Positions 17,347 to 26,695 are shown, counted from the stretch's first letter. The stretch is 64,000 nucleotides of DNA from Salinimicrobium terrae DSM 17865 (GCF_000424665.1 NZ_AUKI01000002.1:41171-105170); one strand, 5' to 3'. Translations and numbers: made by a program. The notes: generated from the letters alone by a model not told the origin.

Positions 17347-19265
17347 GTAAAACAATTGAAGCACCCATTCCTGAAGGCCCTATAGCCGAAAAATGGAGCA
17401 ATTATAAAGCAAAAGCAAAGCTGGTAAGTCCTAATAACCGAAAAAGGCTGGAGGTTATTGTAGTGGGAACAGGCCTGGCAGGAGCCTCTGCAGCTGCTTC
17501 CCTGGCCGAAATGGGATATAATGTAAAAAGTTTTTGCTTTCAGGATTCTCCCAGAAGGGCACATTCTGTTGCTGCCCAGGGAGGTGTAAATGCAGCTAAA
17601 AATTATAAAAACGATGGGGATAGTGCTTACCGAATGTTCTATGACACTCTGAAAGGAGGGGATTTTCGTTCACGGGAAGCTAATACCTATCGCCTGGCAG
17701 AATGTTCTGCCAGTTTGATAGATCAGGCCGTAGCCCAGGGTGTTCCCTTCGGAAGAGAATATGGCGGGTATTTACGTAACCGTTCTTTTGGTGGAGTCCA
17801 GGTCTCCCGTACTTTTTATGCGAGAGGTCAAACAGGACAACAGCTACTTTTGGGATCCTATCAGGCCTTATTAAGACAAAAGCAGGCAGGAAAAGTAAAG
17901 CTTTATGCCCGTCATGAAATGCTTGATGTGGTTATTATTGAAGGAAAGGCCCGGGGAATAATTGCACGTAACCTTGATACCGGTCAAATCGAACGCCATG
18001 GGGCTCATACCGTAGTTCTGGCAACAGGAGGATTTGGAAAGATATATTATCTCTCCACCCTGGCTATGGGTTGTAATGCTTCAGCAATTTGGCGTGCTCA
18101 TAAAAAAGGAGCTTTTATGGCCAATCCCAGCTGGACACAAATTCATCCAACAAGTCTACCTCAAAGCGGGGAACATCAGTCAAAACTCACTTTAATGAGT
18201 GAATCCCTGAGGAATGACGGACGAATCTGGGTGCCTAAAGATCAAAATGAAACCCGTGCACCCGGGGATATTCCGGAGGAGGATCGGGATTACTACCTTG
18301 AAAGAAAATACCCCTCTTTTGGTAACCTTGCCCCCCGTGATATTTCCTCCCGGGCCGCAAAAGAACAAATAGACCTTGGGAAAGGGGTGGGACCTCTCAA
18401 AAATGCCGTTTACCTCGACTTTTCCAGAGCAATTAACGAGTATGGAAAAGATGTCATCGCCGAACGCTATGGCAACCTTTTCACCATGTATAAAAAGATC
18501 ACCGGGATAGATGCTTACAGGGAGCCAATGAAAATTTCTCCCGCAGCGCACTTTTCCATGGGTGGCCTTTGGGTGGATTATGAACTTATGACCACCGTAC
18601 CCGGACTGTTCGCAATAGGGGAAGCAAACTTTTCAGATCATGGTGCTAACCGTTTAGGGGCAAATTCCCTGCTACAGGCCTGTGTGGATGGATATTTTAT
18701 TCTTCCTTACACCCTTCAGAATTATTTGGCAGACCAAATAAGGATTGAAAAGACAGATGTAAATCATCCGGCATTTGAAGAAAGTGAAAGGCAGGTAAAA
18801 GATCAAATGCAGGCCTTTCTTAATTGCAAAGGCAAAAAAACAGCTGAAGAATTTCACAAGGAACTGGGAAGAGAACTTTATGATAAATGCGGACTCCTGA
18901 GAACCAAAGAAGGTCTGGAAAAAGCGATTGAAAACATAAAAAAATTAAGAGAAGAATATAAAACAAATCTCCTGGTGCCGGGAACAGCCGGAGAGGTCAA
19001 CAGCGAACTCGAAAAGGCCGGTCGCGTTTCAGATTATATGGAACTGGCAGAGCTAATGTGCCTTGATGCCTTACACCGGGAAGAATCTTGTGGAGCCCAT
19101 TTTAGAGCCGAATATCAGACGGCAGAGGGTGAAGCAAAAAGAGATGATGAGAATTATTGCTATTCAGCAGCATGGGAATGGACGGGAAATGCGTCTGCTC
19201 CAATGTTAAACAGGGAACCGCTGGTTTTTGAAACAGTAAAACCTACGGTGAGAAGTTATAAATAG
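17343..19265 (+). CDS. sdhA: Succinate dehydrogenase / fumarate reductase flavoprotein
   Basis: This is the catalytic FAD subunit that oxidises succinate or reduces fumarate. It has 640 residues. The dinucleotide motif [20 protein letters not shown] is at about residue 40. The flavinylation region includes [20 protein letters not shown] with the His that binds FAD covalently. The active-site loop [26 protein letters not shown] lies mid-protein, and [13 protein letters not shown] and [16 protein letters not shown] close the FAD domain. It is the middle gene of sdhCAB, 6 bp before sdhB. Sequence alone does not fix whether the physiological direction is oxidation or reduction. Confidence 0.97.
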   Translation: MSKTIEAPIPEGPIAEKWSNYKAKAKLVSPNNRKRLEVIVVGTGLAGASAAASLAEMGYNVKSFCFQDSPRRAHSVAAQGGVNAAKNYKNDGDSAYRMFYDTLKGGDFRSREANTYRLAECSASLIDQAVAQGVPFGREYGGYLRNRSFGGVQVSRTFYARGQTGQQLLLGSYQALLRQKQAGKVKLYARHEMLDVVIIEGKARGIIARNLDTGQIERHGAHTVVLATGGFGKIYYLSTLAMGCNASAIWRAHKKGAFMANPSWTQIHPTSLPQSGEHQSKLTLMSESLRNDGRIWVPKDQNETRAPGDIPEEDRDYYLERKYPSFGNLAPRDISSRAAKEQIDLGKGVGPLKNAVYLDFSRAINEYGKDVIAERYGNLFTMYKKITGIDAYREPMKISPAAHFSMGGLWVDYELMTTVPGLFAIGEANFSDHGANRLGANSLLQACVDGYFILPYTLQNYLADQIRIEKTDVNHPAFEESERQVKDQMQAFLNCKGKKTAEEFHKELGRELYDKCGLLRTKEGLEKAIENIKKLREEYKTNLLVPGTAGEVNSELEKAGRVSDYMELAELMCLDALHREESCGAHFRAEYQTAEGEAKRDDENYCYSAAWEWTGNASAPMLNREPLVFETVKPTVRSYK

Positions 19266-19271
19266 AAGGTT

Positions 19272-20021
19272 ATGAAGATCAAATTAAAAATATGGCGCCA
19301 AAGGGATAGCCGGAGCAAAGGAGAATTTAAAGAATACCACCTCGATGACGTAAGCAAGGATATGTCTTTCCTGGAAATGCTTGACACTCTCAATATAAAA
19401 CTAATTAAGCAAGGCGACCTGCCGGTGGAATTTGACCATGACTGCAGGGAAGGAATTTGCGGACAATGTGGGGTGATGATCAATGGAATTGCCCACGGAC
19501 CTTTAAAAAACACCACTACCTGCCAGCTGCACATGAGATCCTTTAATGATGGGGATACTATTCATGTGGAACCTTTTAAAGCTGCTGCTTTTCCTATTGT
19601 GCGAGATCTCAAGGTAAATAGATCTGCTTTTGACAATATAATTTCTTCCGGCGGATATGTTTCTGTAGATACGGGTCAGGCTCCCGAAGCCAATTCCATA
19701 CCGGTTACCTTTGAAGAGGCAGAATCGGCTTTTGATGCTGCGGCTTGTATTGGGTGTGGAGCTTGTGTGGCCAGTTGTAAGAATTCCAGTGCAGCCTTAT
19801 TCACAAGTGCGAAGATCTCCCACCTCGCACGATTACCCCAGGGGGACAAAGAGACTTCCACCAGGGTTGTGAACATGGTGAATCAAATGGAAGAAGAGGG
19901 ATTTGGATACTGCACAAATACGGAAGCCTGCCAGGTGGAGTGTCCGGAAAATATTTCGGTATTGAATATCGCTCGTATGAACTACGAATACAATAAAGCT
20001 AAAGTTCTGGCAAAGAAGTAA
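19272..20021 (+). CDS. sdhB: Succinate dehydrogenase / fumarate reductase iron-sulfur subunit
   Basis: This subunit passes electrons from FAD to the quinone site through three clusters. The 249 residues show the [2Fe-2S] ligands in CREGICGQCGVMING plus a later Cys in TTTCQLH, the [4Fe-4S] pattern CIGCGACVASCK (about residue 158), and the [3Fe-4S]/[4Fe-4S] ligands in CTNTEACQVECPENI (about 215). It is the last gene of the plus-strand operon and is followed by an intrinsic terminator. The ferredoxin-like N-domain begins right after the start (MKIKLKIWRQ), typical of the type B enzymes. Confidence 0.97.
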   Translation: MKIKLKIWRQRDSRSKGEFKEYHLDDVSKDMSFLEMLDTLNIKLIKQGDLPVEFDHDCREGICGQCGVMINGIAHGPLKNTTTCQLHMRSFNDGDTIHVEPFKAAAFPIVRDLKVNRSAFDNIISSGGYVSVDTGQAPEANSIPVTFEEAESAFDAAACIGCGACVASCKNSSAALFTSAKISHLARLPQGDKETSTRVVNMVNQMEEEGFGYCTNTEACQVECPENISVLNIARMNYEYNKAKVLAKK

Positions 20022-20110
20022 AAACGGAAATACGAAACTGTCAAAATTTTCAGGTTCTGATAAGTGACCGATAGATCCTGAAATATAATCATAATGACTT
20101 TTAAAAATTA

Positions 20111-20139
20111 AGGAGCACCCGAAAAGATGCTCCTTTTTT
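20111..20139 (+). terminator. Terminator after sdhB
   Basis: AGGAGCA / TGCTCCT form a 7-bp stem with a 10-nt loop, followed by T-rich sequence, 90 bp after the sdhB stop. Confidence 0.75.
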
Positions 20140-20173
20140 CATTCCGGCAAATATTCCCTCTGATTCTGAGCTC

Positions 20174-20208
20174 AAAAAAACCGCCCGGAGATCTCTCTCC
20201 GGGCGGTT
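20174..20208 (-). terminator. Terminator of pckA
   Basis: A 12-bp GC-rich perfect stem (ACCGCCCGGAGA / TCTCCGGGCGGT) with a TCTC loop is followed on the minus strand by seven T. This is one of the strongest terminators in the window and insulates pckA from the convergent sdh operon. Confidence 0.88.
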
Positions 20209-20232
20209 CCTGTGGTTGGATTTAGTTAGTAT

Positions 20233-21867
20233 CTAGAATTCTGCATCCATGTGATGATGCTCATCAATTAGCGGACCTCCATTGATTATCTGTTCAGATG
20301 CCTCTGTAGAGAATTTCTCGAAGTTGAGGTGGAATGAATGGGCTAACTGAATGGATTTTTGAATATAAGCGCCTTTCTGCAGCCATGTATTCAATGGGTT
20401 CAGCATTTCTGAAGGCACATTATGACAATATTTAGGCATATGTAGTCCAAAGATCGGATGCATTTCAAAATCAACATTCTCAAGCTCTCCTTTGAGAATA
20501 GAAGTGATCATTGCACGGGTGTATTTAAGTTTGATCCTGGATCCTGTTCCGTAAGGACCACCGCTCCATCCGGTATTGATAAGCCACACATTAACACCTG
20601 ATTCTTTCATTTTTTTGCTTAACATTTCTGCATAAACGGTTGGATGCAGCGGCATAAATGGTGCTCCAAAACAAGCGGAGAATGAAGGTACCGGTTCGTT
20701 AATTCCTGCTTCTGTTCCTGCCACTTTTGCGGTATATCCTGAAATGAAGTGATATGCAGCCTGACCTGGGGTTAACTTAGAAACCGGAGGCAGTACTCCA
20801 AAGGCGTCACAGGTAAGGAAGAAAATGTTTTTAGGATTTTTAGCGTAAGAAGGAACCTGGATGTCATCAATATGATCAATTGGATAACTTACCCTGGTAT
20901 TTTGAGTAATGGAGGCATCAAAAAAATCAACTTCTTTTGTACCCTTTTTGAAGATCACGTTTTCCAGTAGGGCTCCGGGTTTTATAGCACGGTAGATATC
21001 CGGTTCAGATTCTTCGGTAAGGTTAATTACCTTGGCATAACAACCACCTTCAAAGTTGAAGATCACATCTTCAGCTGTCCAGCCATGCTCGTCATCCCCA
21101 ATAAGCTTTCTTTCAGGATCTGCAGAAAGTGTAGTTTTTCCGGTTCCTGATAATCCGAAGAAAATAGCTGTATCCCCGTCCTCACCAACATTGGCAGAAC
21201 AGTGCATAGGCAGTACATTTTTTTCTACGGGTAGAATAAGGTTAAGAGCAGAGAAAATTCCCTTTTTCATCTCCCCTGTATAGGCAGATCCTCCTACCAG
21301 TGCAACTTTACGTGTAAAATCCAGGATACTAAAGTTTCCCTGACGCAAACCATATTTTTGGGGTTCTGCTTCAACATATCCGGGAGCACAAACTACCAGC
21401 CATTCTTCTTTAAAATCGATAAGCTCTTCCTGTTCAAGGCGAAGGAACATATTCTTAACAAAGAAGGCAGACCATGGGTACTCAGTAATGGTACGCACAT
21501 TCATACGGTAGTCTTCGTGTGCACAAACATATCCGTCATGTAAATAGACCTCTTTTCCCGAAAGATATTCGGTCACTTTCTCATAAAGGAGACCAAAGTT
21601 TTCTGAAGACAATGGTTTATTAATGTTTCCCCACCAAACTTTGTCTTTCGTATAATCATCTTTTACAAGAAACCGGTCTTGTGGCGATCTTCCTGTAAAG
21701 GTTCCTGTATTGACACTAAGAGTGCCGTTTTCAGTTTCGGTGCCCATTCCTTTGCGTACAGTGATTTCCTGTAACTCTTCGCCCGAAAGATTCCAGTGTA
21801 CCTTGCAGTTTTTCAACCCATATTTATTAAGGGTTTCGGTTTGAGGTCTTTCTAATACATTTTTCAT
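20233..21867 (-). CDS. pckA: Phosphoenolpyruvate carboxykinase (ATP)
   Basis: PckA interconverts oxaloacetate plus ATP and PEP plus CO2 plus ADP. It has 544 residues. The kinase-1a loop is GLSGTGKTTLSAD (about residue 244), followed by LIGDDEHGW (metal/kinase-2) and FNFEGGCYAKVINL. The N-terminal GRSPQDRF and the substrate segment with NTGWSGGPYGTGSRIKL are intact. It converges on sdhCAB with two terminators between. In fermenting Bacteroidota this enzyme runs in the carboxylating direction to feed C4 acids to fumarate reductase. In aerobes it serves gluconeogenesis. The sequence cannot decide which applies here. Confidence 0.97.
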   Translation of the reverse strand: MKNVLERPQTETLNKYGLKNCKVHWNLSGEELQEITVRKGMGTETENGTLSVNTGTFTGRSPQDRFLVKDDYTKDKVWWGNINKPLSSENFGLLYEKVTEYLSGKEVYLHDGYVCAHEDYRMNVRTITEYPWSAFFVKNMFLRLEQEELIDFKEEWLVVCAPGYVEAEPQKYGLRQGNFSILDFTRKVALVGGSAYTGEMKKGIFSALNLILPVEKNVLPMHCSANVGEDGDTAIFFGLSGTGKTTLSADPERKLIGDDEHGWTAEDVIFNFEGGCYAKVINLTEESEPDIYRAIKPGALLENVIFKKGTKEVDFFDASITQNTRVSYPIDHIDDIQVPSYAKNPKNIFFLTCDAFGVLPPVSKLTPGQAAYHFISGYTAKVAGTEAGINEPVPSFSACFGAPFMPLHPTVYAEMLSKKMKESGVNVWLINTGWSGGPYGTGSRIKLKYTRAMITSILKGELENVDFEMHPIFGLHMPKYCHNVPSEMLNPLNTWLQKGAYIQKSIQLAHSFHLNFEKFSTEASEQIINGGPLIDEHHHMDAEF

Positions 21868-21967
21868 GATCTAAGTATTGAGTGGTTATAAATTGTGCCA
21901 TTTGTTTCGCTGGCGATAATTAAATTTAAACTGAAAGGTAAAAATTTTGGTCACCCGCCTCTGGTTC

Positions 21968-22747
21968 TTAATCAAGAACCAGTAGAGGAACATTTGAATG
22001 CAGGGTAAGCAAGTTTGTAAGTCGGCCTGGAGAAGCCTCACTTCCCGGTAAATGGGTTTTTGGCATTATGGCCAGCATATCCATATCATTCTTTTGAATA
22101 TAACTAAGAATGCCCAGTTCAATATCTTCACTTTCGTGGAAAGTATGGTGAGAATAGAACATTTCAAGGAAGTAATTCAAAGTAGCCTCATTACTCTCAT
22201 CGTCCTCATTATATCCCATTGCCATTTCCTTTTGCTGAATGGTCAAAACATGGACCTGAGTCTGATGTTTTCGGGAAACCTCCAAAAGGGTATATAAAGG
22301 AGACCTGTCGGCTATCTTTTCATTACCCAGAGAGAGGATGATGGTGTTGAGCCTGAATTTCTTATACTTTTCAGGAATAACAAGTACCGGAAGATCTGCT
22401 TCCTGAACAAGATTTGAAGTTGTGGTGGCAATATTCTCTTCTCCGGGTTTTGCTCCCCGGGTTCCCATTATAATGAGATCTATCTTTAGCTCTTTTTGAA
22501 GCTGAATGATTGAAGATACCAGCTCCCCACTACGCACTATGGAATGAATTTCCGGAAGAAGAGGCTTTTTGTACTTTTTTATGATCTTCTTAAAATTTTC
22601 TTTAATGGCATTGACATCAGAGTTCTCGTTAGAAATATTTAGAAGGAACAAAGTGATAGAAGGATCCTTATCTGCAAAATTTACAGCATACTCCAATGCA
22701 TTTTTGGATACTTCAGAAAAATCGAAGGGAATTAGGATATTTTTCAT
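21968..22747 (-). CDS. Tandem universal stress protein
   Basis: This cytoplasmic stress protein of about 259 residues is built from two UspA-type domains. The first begins with MKNILIPFDFSEVSKNALEYAV and contains the nucleotide-loop-like GTRGAKPGEENIATTTSNLVQEADLPVLVIP (about residues 108-138), close to the Gx2Gx9GS/T pattern. The second domain (NTIILSLGNEKIADRSPLY...) ends with GSEASPGRLTNLLTLHSNVPLLVLD. I start it at the internal Met at 22747. The in-frame start at 22777 would add a ten-residue tail not expected for Usp. It is a single gene; its regulation is unknown. Two-domain Usp proteins are common in Flavobacteria. Confidence 0.9.
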   Translation of the reverse strand: MKNILIPFDFSEVSKNALEYAVNFADKDPSITLFLLNISNENSDVNAIKENFKKIIKKYKKPLLPEIHSIVRSGELVSSIIQLQKELKIDLIIMGTRGAKPGEENIATTTSNLVQEADLPVLVIPEKYKKFRLNTIILSLGNEKIADRSPLYTLLEVSRKHQTQVHVLTIQQKEMAMGYNEDDESNEATLNYFLEMFYSHHTFHESEDIELGILSYIQKNDMDMLAIMPKTHLPGSEASPGRLTNLLTLHSNVPLLVLD

Positions 22748-22914
22748 GGCTTTAAAATTGCGGAAAATGCTGTACATATTCCTGATTTATATCACCTTAA
22801 AGATACCTCTAGTAAAAACTGTTAATCATGACAAATATCATTTGTAGAATGAAAGAAATCAACATTTTAGCTCCGAAAACGTTTGCAGTTTTTGCTTTAA
22901 TCCTACTGCAGAAA

Positions 22915-22941
22915 AAGAGGTGCCAAAAATGCTATTTTTGA
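22915..22941. repeat. Palindromic intergenic repeat, copy A
   Basis: AAGAGGTGCCAAAAATG is followed by CTATTTTTGA. It is the same 27-bp unit as at 35488 and 53732, here with one mismatch in the palindrome arm. It lies 50 bp after the lpxH stop. Confidence 0.6.
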
Positions 22942-22991
22942 CAGGTAAGTATAAAGAGAAATTTCTTTTCGGGATTCTTAATTCCGAAGTT

Positions 22992-23750
22992 CTAATCCTT
23001 CCATTCTTTTAACTGAAGGTTTTTCCCGTCGTAAACCCCATAAGTGTAGAAATTGATCCAGTCCCCCAAGTTCATGTAAGTAGAATTCTCCTGAAGTTGA
23101 ATATCCAGCGGAAGATGCCGGTGTCCAAAAATAAAATAATCGTAGTGCTGAGTCTCCAGCTTCCGCCGGCAGTATTGAATTAGCCATTCCTTTTCCTCCC
23201 CCAAAAACTGAACGTCTTCTTCCCCTGAGATAGCTTTATTTTTTACAGAAAAATATTGTGCCAGTGGCATTCCAATATCGGGATGCAACCAGCGGTAAAG
23301 CCATTTGGCCAACGGATTGGTAAAGACCTTTTTCATCCTTTTAAAACCCTTGTCTCCCGGACCGAGCCCGTCCCCGTGACCGATAAGGAATTTTTTTTCA
23401 TTAAAGATGAACTCCTTTGGCTTCCGAAAAACGGGAATATTTAACTCCTTTTCAAAATAGTCGTCCATCCAAAGATCATGATTTCCCACGAAGAAGTAAA
23501 TGGGAATACTACGGTCCCTTAATTGCGCCAGTTTTCCTAAAACCCGAACGTAACCTTTTGGCACCACATGTTTATATTCAAACCAAAAGTCAAAAAGATC
23601 CCCCAGTAAAAAAATTGCAGCAGCGTCTTGGCTAACATGATCAAGCCAGGCAACGAACTTCTCCTCCCGGGGCCTGCTTTCTTCGGCAGTAGGCGCACCA
23701 AGATGGTTATCGCTTGAAAAGTAGATCTTTTTACCCTCGGGTATATGCAT
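22992..23750 (-). CDS. lpxH: UDP-2,3-diacylglucosamine diphosphatase
   Basis: LpxH removes UMP from UDP-diacylglucosamine to give lipid X in lipid A synthesis at the inner membrane. The 252-residue metallophosphoesterase shows its metal ligands in order: SSDNHLGAP (where the usual family motif is SDxH), LLGDLFDFWFEY, FVGNHDLWMDDYF, and GHGDGLG followed by FGHRHLPLD near the C-terminus. The WFEYKH region fits LpxH-type enzymes rather than general phosphodiesterases. It forms a single-gene unit, preceded by the promoter side of the divergent dioxygenase gene. Confidence 0.92.
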   Translation of the reverse strand: MHIPEGKKIYFSSDNHLGAPTAEESRPREEKFVAWLDHVSQDAAAIFLLGDLFDFWFEYKHVVPKGYVRVLGKLAQLRDRSIPIYFFVGNHDLWMDDYFEKELNIPVFRKPKEFIFNEKKFLIGHGDGLGPGDKGFKRMKKVFTNPLAKWLYRWLHPDIGMPLAQYFSVKNKAISGEEDVQFLGEEKEWLIQYCRRKLETQHYDYFIFGHRHLPLDIQLQENSTYMNLGDWINFYTYGVYDGKNLQLKEWKD

Positions 23751-23879
23751 GCTAAGGATTTGCGGGTAAAGATAGTTTTTAAATTTCCGAAGTTAAAATC
23801 TTCAGAAAAAATGGCATCCTACCGTGCGCTCCTTGGGGATTTTATGAAATAAAGGTATCTTTAAAAGAAACAGTTAAAA

Positions 23880-24833
23880 ATGGATAAATTGATTTCGGGA
23901 ATTCATCATGTCACTGCCCTGGCCGGAGAGCCACAGGCAAATCTGGATTTTTATACAGGCATTCTTGGCCTACGAATGGTTAAGAAAACAGTGAATTTTG
24001 ATGCCCCCGATGTTTACCACTTCTATTATGGCGATGAGGACGGAAACCCGGGATCAATTATGACCTTTTTCCCATATGAAGGCATACAAAAAGGCCGTCA
24101 CGGAAAAGGCATGCTAAACATTACTACATTCTCGGTGCCGACTAATTCCCTGCTGTACTGGGAGGAGCGTTTAAAAAAATACCAGATTAACTATAAACCC
24201 GCGCAGGATCGGTTCGACGGAGAGGCTGTGATCTATTTTGAGGATCCCGATGGATTGGGACTGGAACTGGTTTTCAATGACCGCGACAATAGGCCCGGAT
24301 GGACCTATGGGAATATCCCGCTGGAGCACTCCATTCGCGGTTTTTACAGCGTTGAGATATGGCAGGAAGGTTACGAGCGAACTGCTGGTTTGCTTACAGA
24401 AGGTCTTGATCATAAACTAATCGCCGAAAAAGGTAACCGCTTTCGCTTTGCGGCAACAGATGCTCCCGGAAATTATTTAGATATTGTGTGCAGGCCCGAT
24501 GCTTTGAGAGGATTGGGAGGTGGCGGTACAGTCCACCACCTGGCATTTTCAACAGCAAATAAAAAAAGTCAGTTAGCAGTGCGGGAAAAGCTCGCCAATT
24601 CAGGGTATAATCCAACCCCCGTGCTGGACCGGCAATACTTTGAATCTATCTACTTCAGGGAACCCGGCGGAGTTTTGTTTGAAGTAGCTACTGCCGAGCC
24701 AGGTTTTGCCATTGATGAATCCCGGGAAAAGCTGGGGGAAGAGCTAAAACTTCCGCCGCAGTATGAATCAAGACGGGATCTCATCGAAAAAGCAATAAAA
24801 CCTGTAAAGCTTAACCCTTCAAAATTTGAATAA
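23880..24833 (+). CDS. Ring-cleaving dioxygenase, VOC family (MhqE/MhqO-like)
   Basis: This 317-residue protein has two vicinal-oxygen-chelate modules, each starting with a metal His: ISGIHHVTALAGEPQANLDFY at residue 8-9 and GGTVHHLAFSTANKKSQL at about 220. A metal Glu lies in the final GVLFEVATAEPGF. The family is annotated as ring-cleaving dioxygenase and is linked in Bacillus to resistance to quinones and electrophiles. The following hydrolase overlaps by one base (TAATG), the same partnership as mhqE-mhqD, which strengthens this reading. The substrate is unknown. Confidence 0.88.
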   Translation: MDKLISGIHHVTALAGEPQANLDFYTGILGLRMVKKTVNFDAPDVYHFYYGDEDGNPGSIMTFFPYEGIQKGRHGKGMLNITTFSVPTNSLLYWEERLKKYQINYKPAQDRFDGEAVIYFEDPDGLGLELVFNDRDNRPGWTYGNIPLEHSIRGFYSVEIWQEGYERTAGLLTEGLDHKLIAEKGNRFRFAATDAPGNYLDIVCRPDALRGLGGGGTVHHLAFSTANKKSQLAVREKLANSGYNPTPVLDRQYFESIYFREPGGVLFEVATAEPGFAIDESREKLGEELKLPPQYESRRDLIEKAIKPVKLNPSKFE

Positions 24834-25480
24834 TGTTACACAAGAAAGATTTTAAATACAATGGTACTCCTATTGATCAAGCTAAAAAGGCACTCATTAT
24901 GGTGCATGGCCGCGGTGGGTTTGCCGAAGATATACTGGCAGTAGCCGATCATCTCAAACTTGAAGACTTTGCATTGGTAGCTCCACAAGCGTATAACAAC
25001 AGCTGGTATCCCCTCTCCTTTATGGCGGCGGAACAGCAGAATCAACCCTGGCTCGACTCGGCCATAGAGATGCTGCAGTTGTTGGAAACCGAACTTAATC
25101 AAAAAGGAATTGCCTCTAAGGATATTTATTTCTTTGGCTTTTCACAGGGAGCCTGCCTCACCCTTGAATATGTAAGCCGAAATGCAAAGAGATACGGCGG
25201 AGTCATTTCCATAATTGGGGGACTCATTGGAAAAAATATTAATACTGGAAACTACATCACAAATTTTGAAGGTACGCCTGTTTATTTGGGTACCAGCGAT
25301 CCCGATGCACACGTTCCAGCAGATCGTGTACAGCAAACAGCGGAGATTCTTAAAAACAAAAATGCACAGGTAGAGTTAGACATTCACAAAGACGCCGGCC
25401 ATGTTATCCTCCCGGAGGAATTGGGCCGCGCCAATAATTTTATTTTTGGATATTCAGGTGAGCCCAATAAGAAACCTTAA
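24833..25480 (+). CDS. Carboxylesterase/phospholipase-type alpha/beta hydrolase (MhqD-like)
   Basis: This is a 215-residue alpha/beta hydrolase. The oxyanion region MVHGRGGFAEDIL lies near the start, the nucleophile serine is in FFGFSQGACLTLEY (about residue 105), and the catalytic Asp and His follow in GTSDPDAHVPADRVQQTAEIL and KDAGHVILPEEL. The family is short carboxylesterases. The start codon overlaps the stop of the VOC dioxygenase gene, so the two act together, probably in detoxification of quinone-like compounds. The 3' end converges on queD with the two stop codons sharing TTAA. Confidence 0.9.
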   Translation: MLHKKDFKYNGTPIDQAKKALIMVHGRGGFAEDILAVADHLKLEDFALVAPQAYNNSWYPLSFMAAEQQNQPWLDSAIEMLQLLETELNQKGIASKDIYFFGFSQGACLTLEYVSRNAKRYGGVISIIGGLIGKNINTGNYITNFEGTPVYLGTSDPDAHVPADRVQQTAEILKNKNAQVELDIHKDAGHVILPEELGRANNFIFGYSGEPNKKP

Positions 25481-25929
25481 AGGTTATCTGAAGCATACCA
25501 CTCGGCATAGGAAGTTTCAGTTTCCTGAAGCTTAAGGTTAAAGAGTTGAATGTGCCCGGGAAGTCGTGACTTTATTCTTTCTGCAAAATCCTGGATCATA
25601 TTTTCACTGGTGGGTTGATAATCAACAAGAATTACGCTGTGCCCCCTTTTTTGAAGTTCCTCTGCCAGCTCAACGTGGGGCGTATTCTTATTAAAAACCG
25701 TCGCATGATCGAACTTATCCACGATCTCCTGTTTCACGATCTTCTTTAGATCTCCAAAATCAATGACCATCCCCAGTTTCACGTGATCCTCATCTTCAAT
25801 AGGTTCTCCAATCACCGTTACAGCCAACTTATAGCTGTGTCCATGCACATTTTTACATTTCCCGTCATAGCCAAAAAGGGCGTGACCGGTTTCAAAGGAA
25901 AATTGCTTGGTTATACGGATTAATGCCAT
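25477..25929 (-). CDS. queD: 6-carboxy-tetrahydropterin synthase / PTPS family
   Basis: This 150-residue pterin synthase fold protein probably makes 6-carboxy-5,6,7,8-tetrahydropterin for queuosine (7-deazaguanine) synthesis. Zinc ligands are His in FSFETGHALFG (residue 16) and the HGH pair in CKNVHGHSYKL. The cysteine of that motif (about residue 27) is the QueD-type catalytic Cys. The catalytic Asp-His part is FDHATVFNKNTPH, and the final Glu is in LKLQETETSYAEW. No other queuosine genes are in the window, so the pathway assignment rests on the CxxxHxH motif. Confidence 0.9.
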   Translation of the reverse strand: MALIRITKQFSFETGHALFGYDGKCKNVHGHSYKLAVTVIGEPIEDEDHVKLGMVIDFGDLKKIVKQEIVDKFDHATVFNKNTPHVELAEELQKRGHSVILVDYQPTSENMIQDFAERIKSRLPGHIQLFNLKLQETETSYAEWYASDNL

Positions 25930-26067
25930 AGAATAAAGGTTTGGTGCAAAGATAGGAGTTTTTCCCGCCGCTTATTTTAACTTTTACTTCCGGAATTTTA
26001 TAAGACTTAGCTTTTTAATGATGCAGAAATTTGGCATTTTCAGGATACATTTACAGCCTTATAAGAG

Positions 26068-26694
26068 ATGCCAGTGGAGATAATTGAAAACCCGGTTTAT
26101 GAAAAGATCATTTCAGATCTTTTGGATCAGCAATATTCTATTGTAGAAGACTTCTTTAGTCTTTCTGAAGTGGAAGAGCTTCGGAATTCCCTTCTTTCCA
26201 AATATGAAGAGGACAACTTCAAAAAAGCAGCGATTGGAAACCGAACGAATGAAGTAATAGCCAAATCTATACGGGGGGATTTCATCTTATGGCTTAATGA
26301 AGCTGAAGCTGCACAGGCAGAAAAAGCTTTCTTTCAGAAAATCAATGACTTCGTCCAGTATCTCAATCGTACCTGTTTTATGGGAATAATACATAAGGAA
26401 TTTCATTATGCTCTATATCCCGAAGGCACTTTTTATCAGCGTCATCTCGACACTTTTCAAAATGACGACAGGCGAAAATTGTCAATGGTTTGCTATTTAA
26501 ATGACCAGGATTGGCAGCCCGAGAATGGAGGGGAATTGGTGATCTATACTAATGAAAATGGCGTGGAGAAATCAAAAAGCATTTATCCTTTTCCAGGGAG
26601 AATGGTAATTTTTGAAAGCCAGGTTCTGGAGCATGAAGTAAAGCCGGTAAAAACTGAAAGATTAAGTATTACAGGCTGGTTAAAGACACGTTAG
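26068..26694 (+). CDS. 2-oxoglutarate/Fe(II) oxygenase, prolyl-hydroxylase-like
   Basis: This 208-residue double-stranded beta-helix oxygenase shows iron ligands His and Asp in FYQRHLDTFQNDDRRKLSMV (about residues 127-129), the distal His in FESQVLEHEVKPVKTERLSI, and the 2-oxoglutarate Arg in TERLS. The segment NPENGGEL-like (DWQPENGGELVIY) is characteristic of P4H/SM-20-type enzymes, which hydroxylate proline or similar residues in proteins. The target is unknown. It is a single gene. Three tiny membrane-protein genes converge on it from the minus strand, the nearest stop 2 bp away. Confidence 0.88.
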   Translation: MPVEIIENPVYEKIISDLLDQQYSIVEDFFSLSEVEELRNSLLSKYEEDNFKKAAIGNRTNEVIAKSIRGDFILWLNEAEAAQAEKAFFQKINDFVQYLNRTCFMGIIHKEFHYALYPEGTFYQRHLDTFQNDDRRKLSMVCYLNDQDWQPENGGELVIYTNENGVEKSKSIYPFPGRMVIFESQVLEHEVKPVKTERLSITGWLKTR

Positions 26695-26695
26695 A

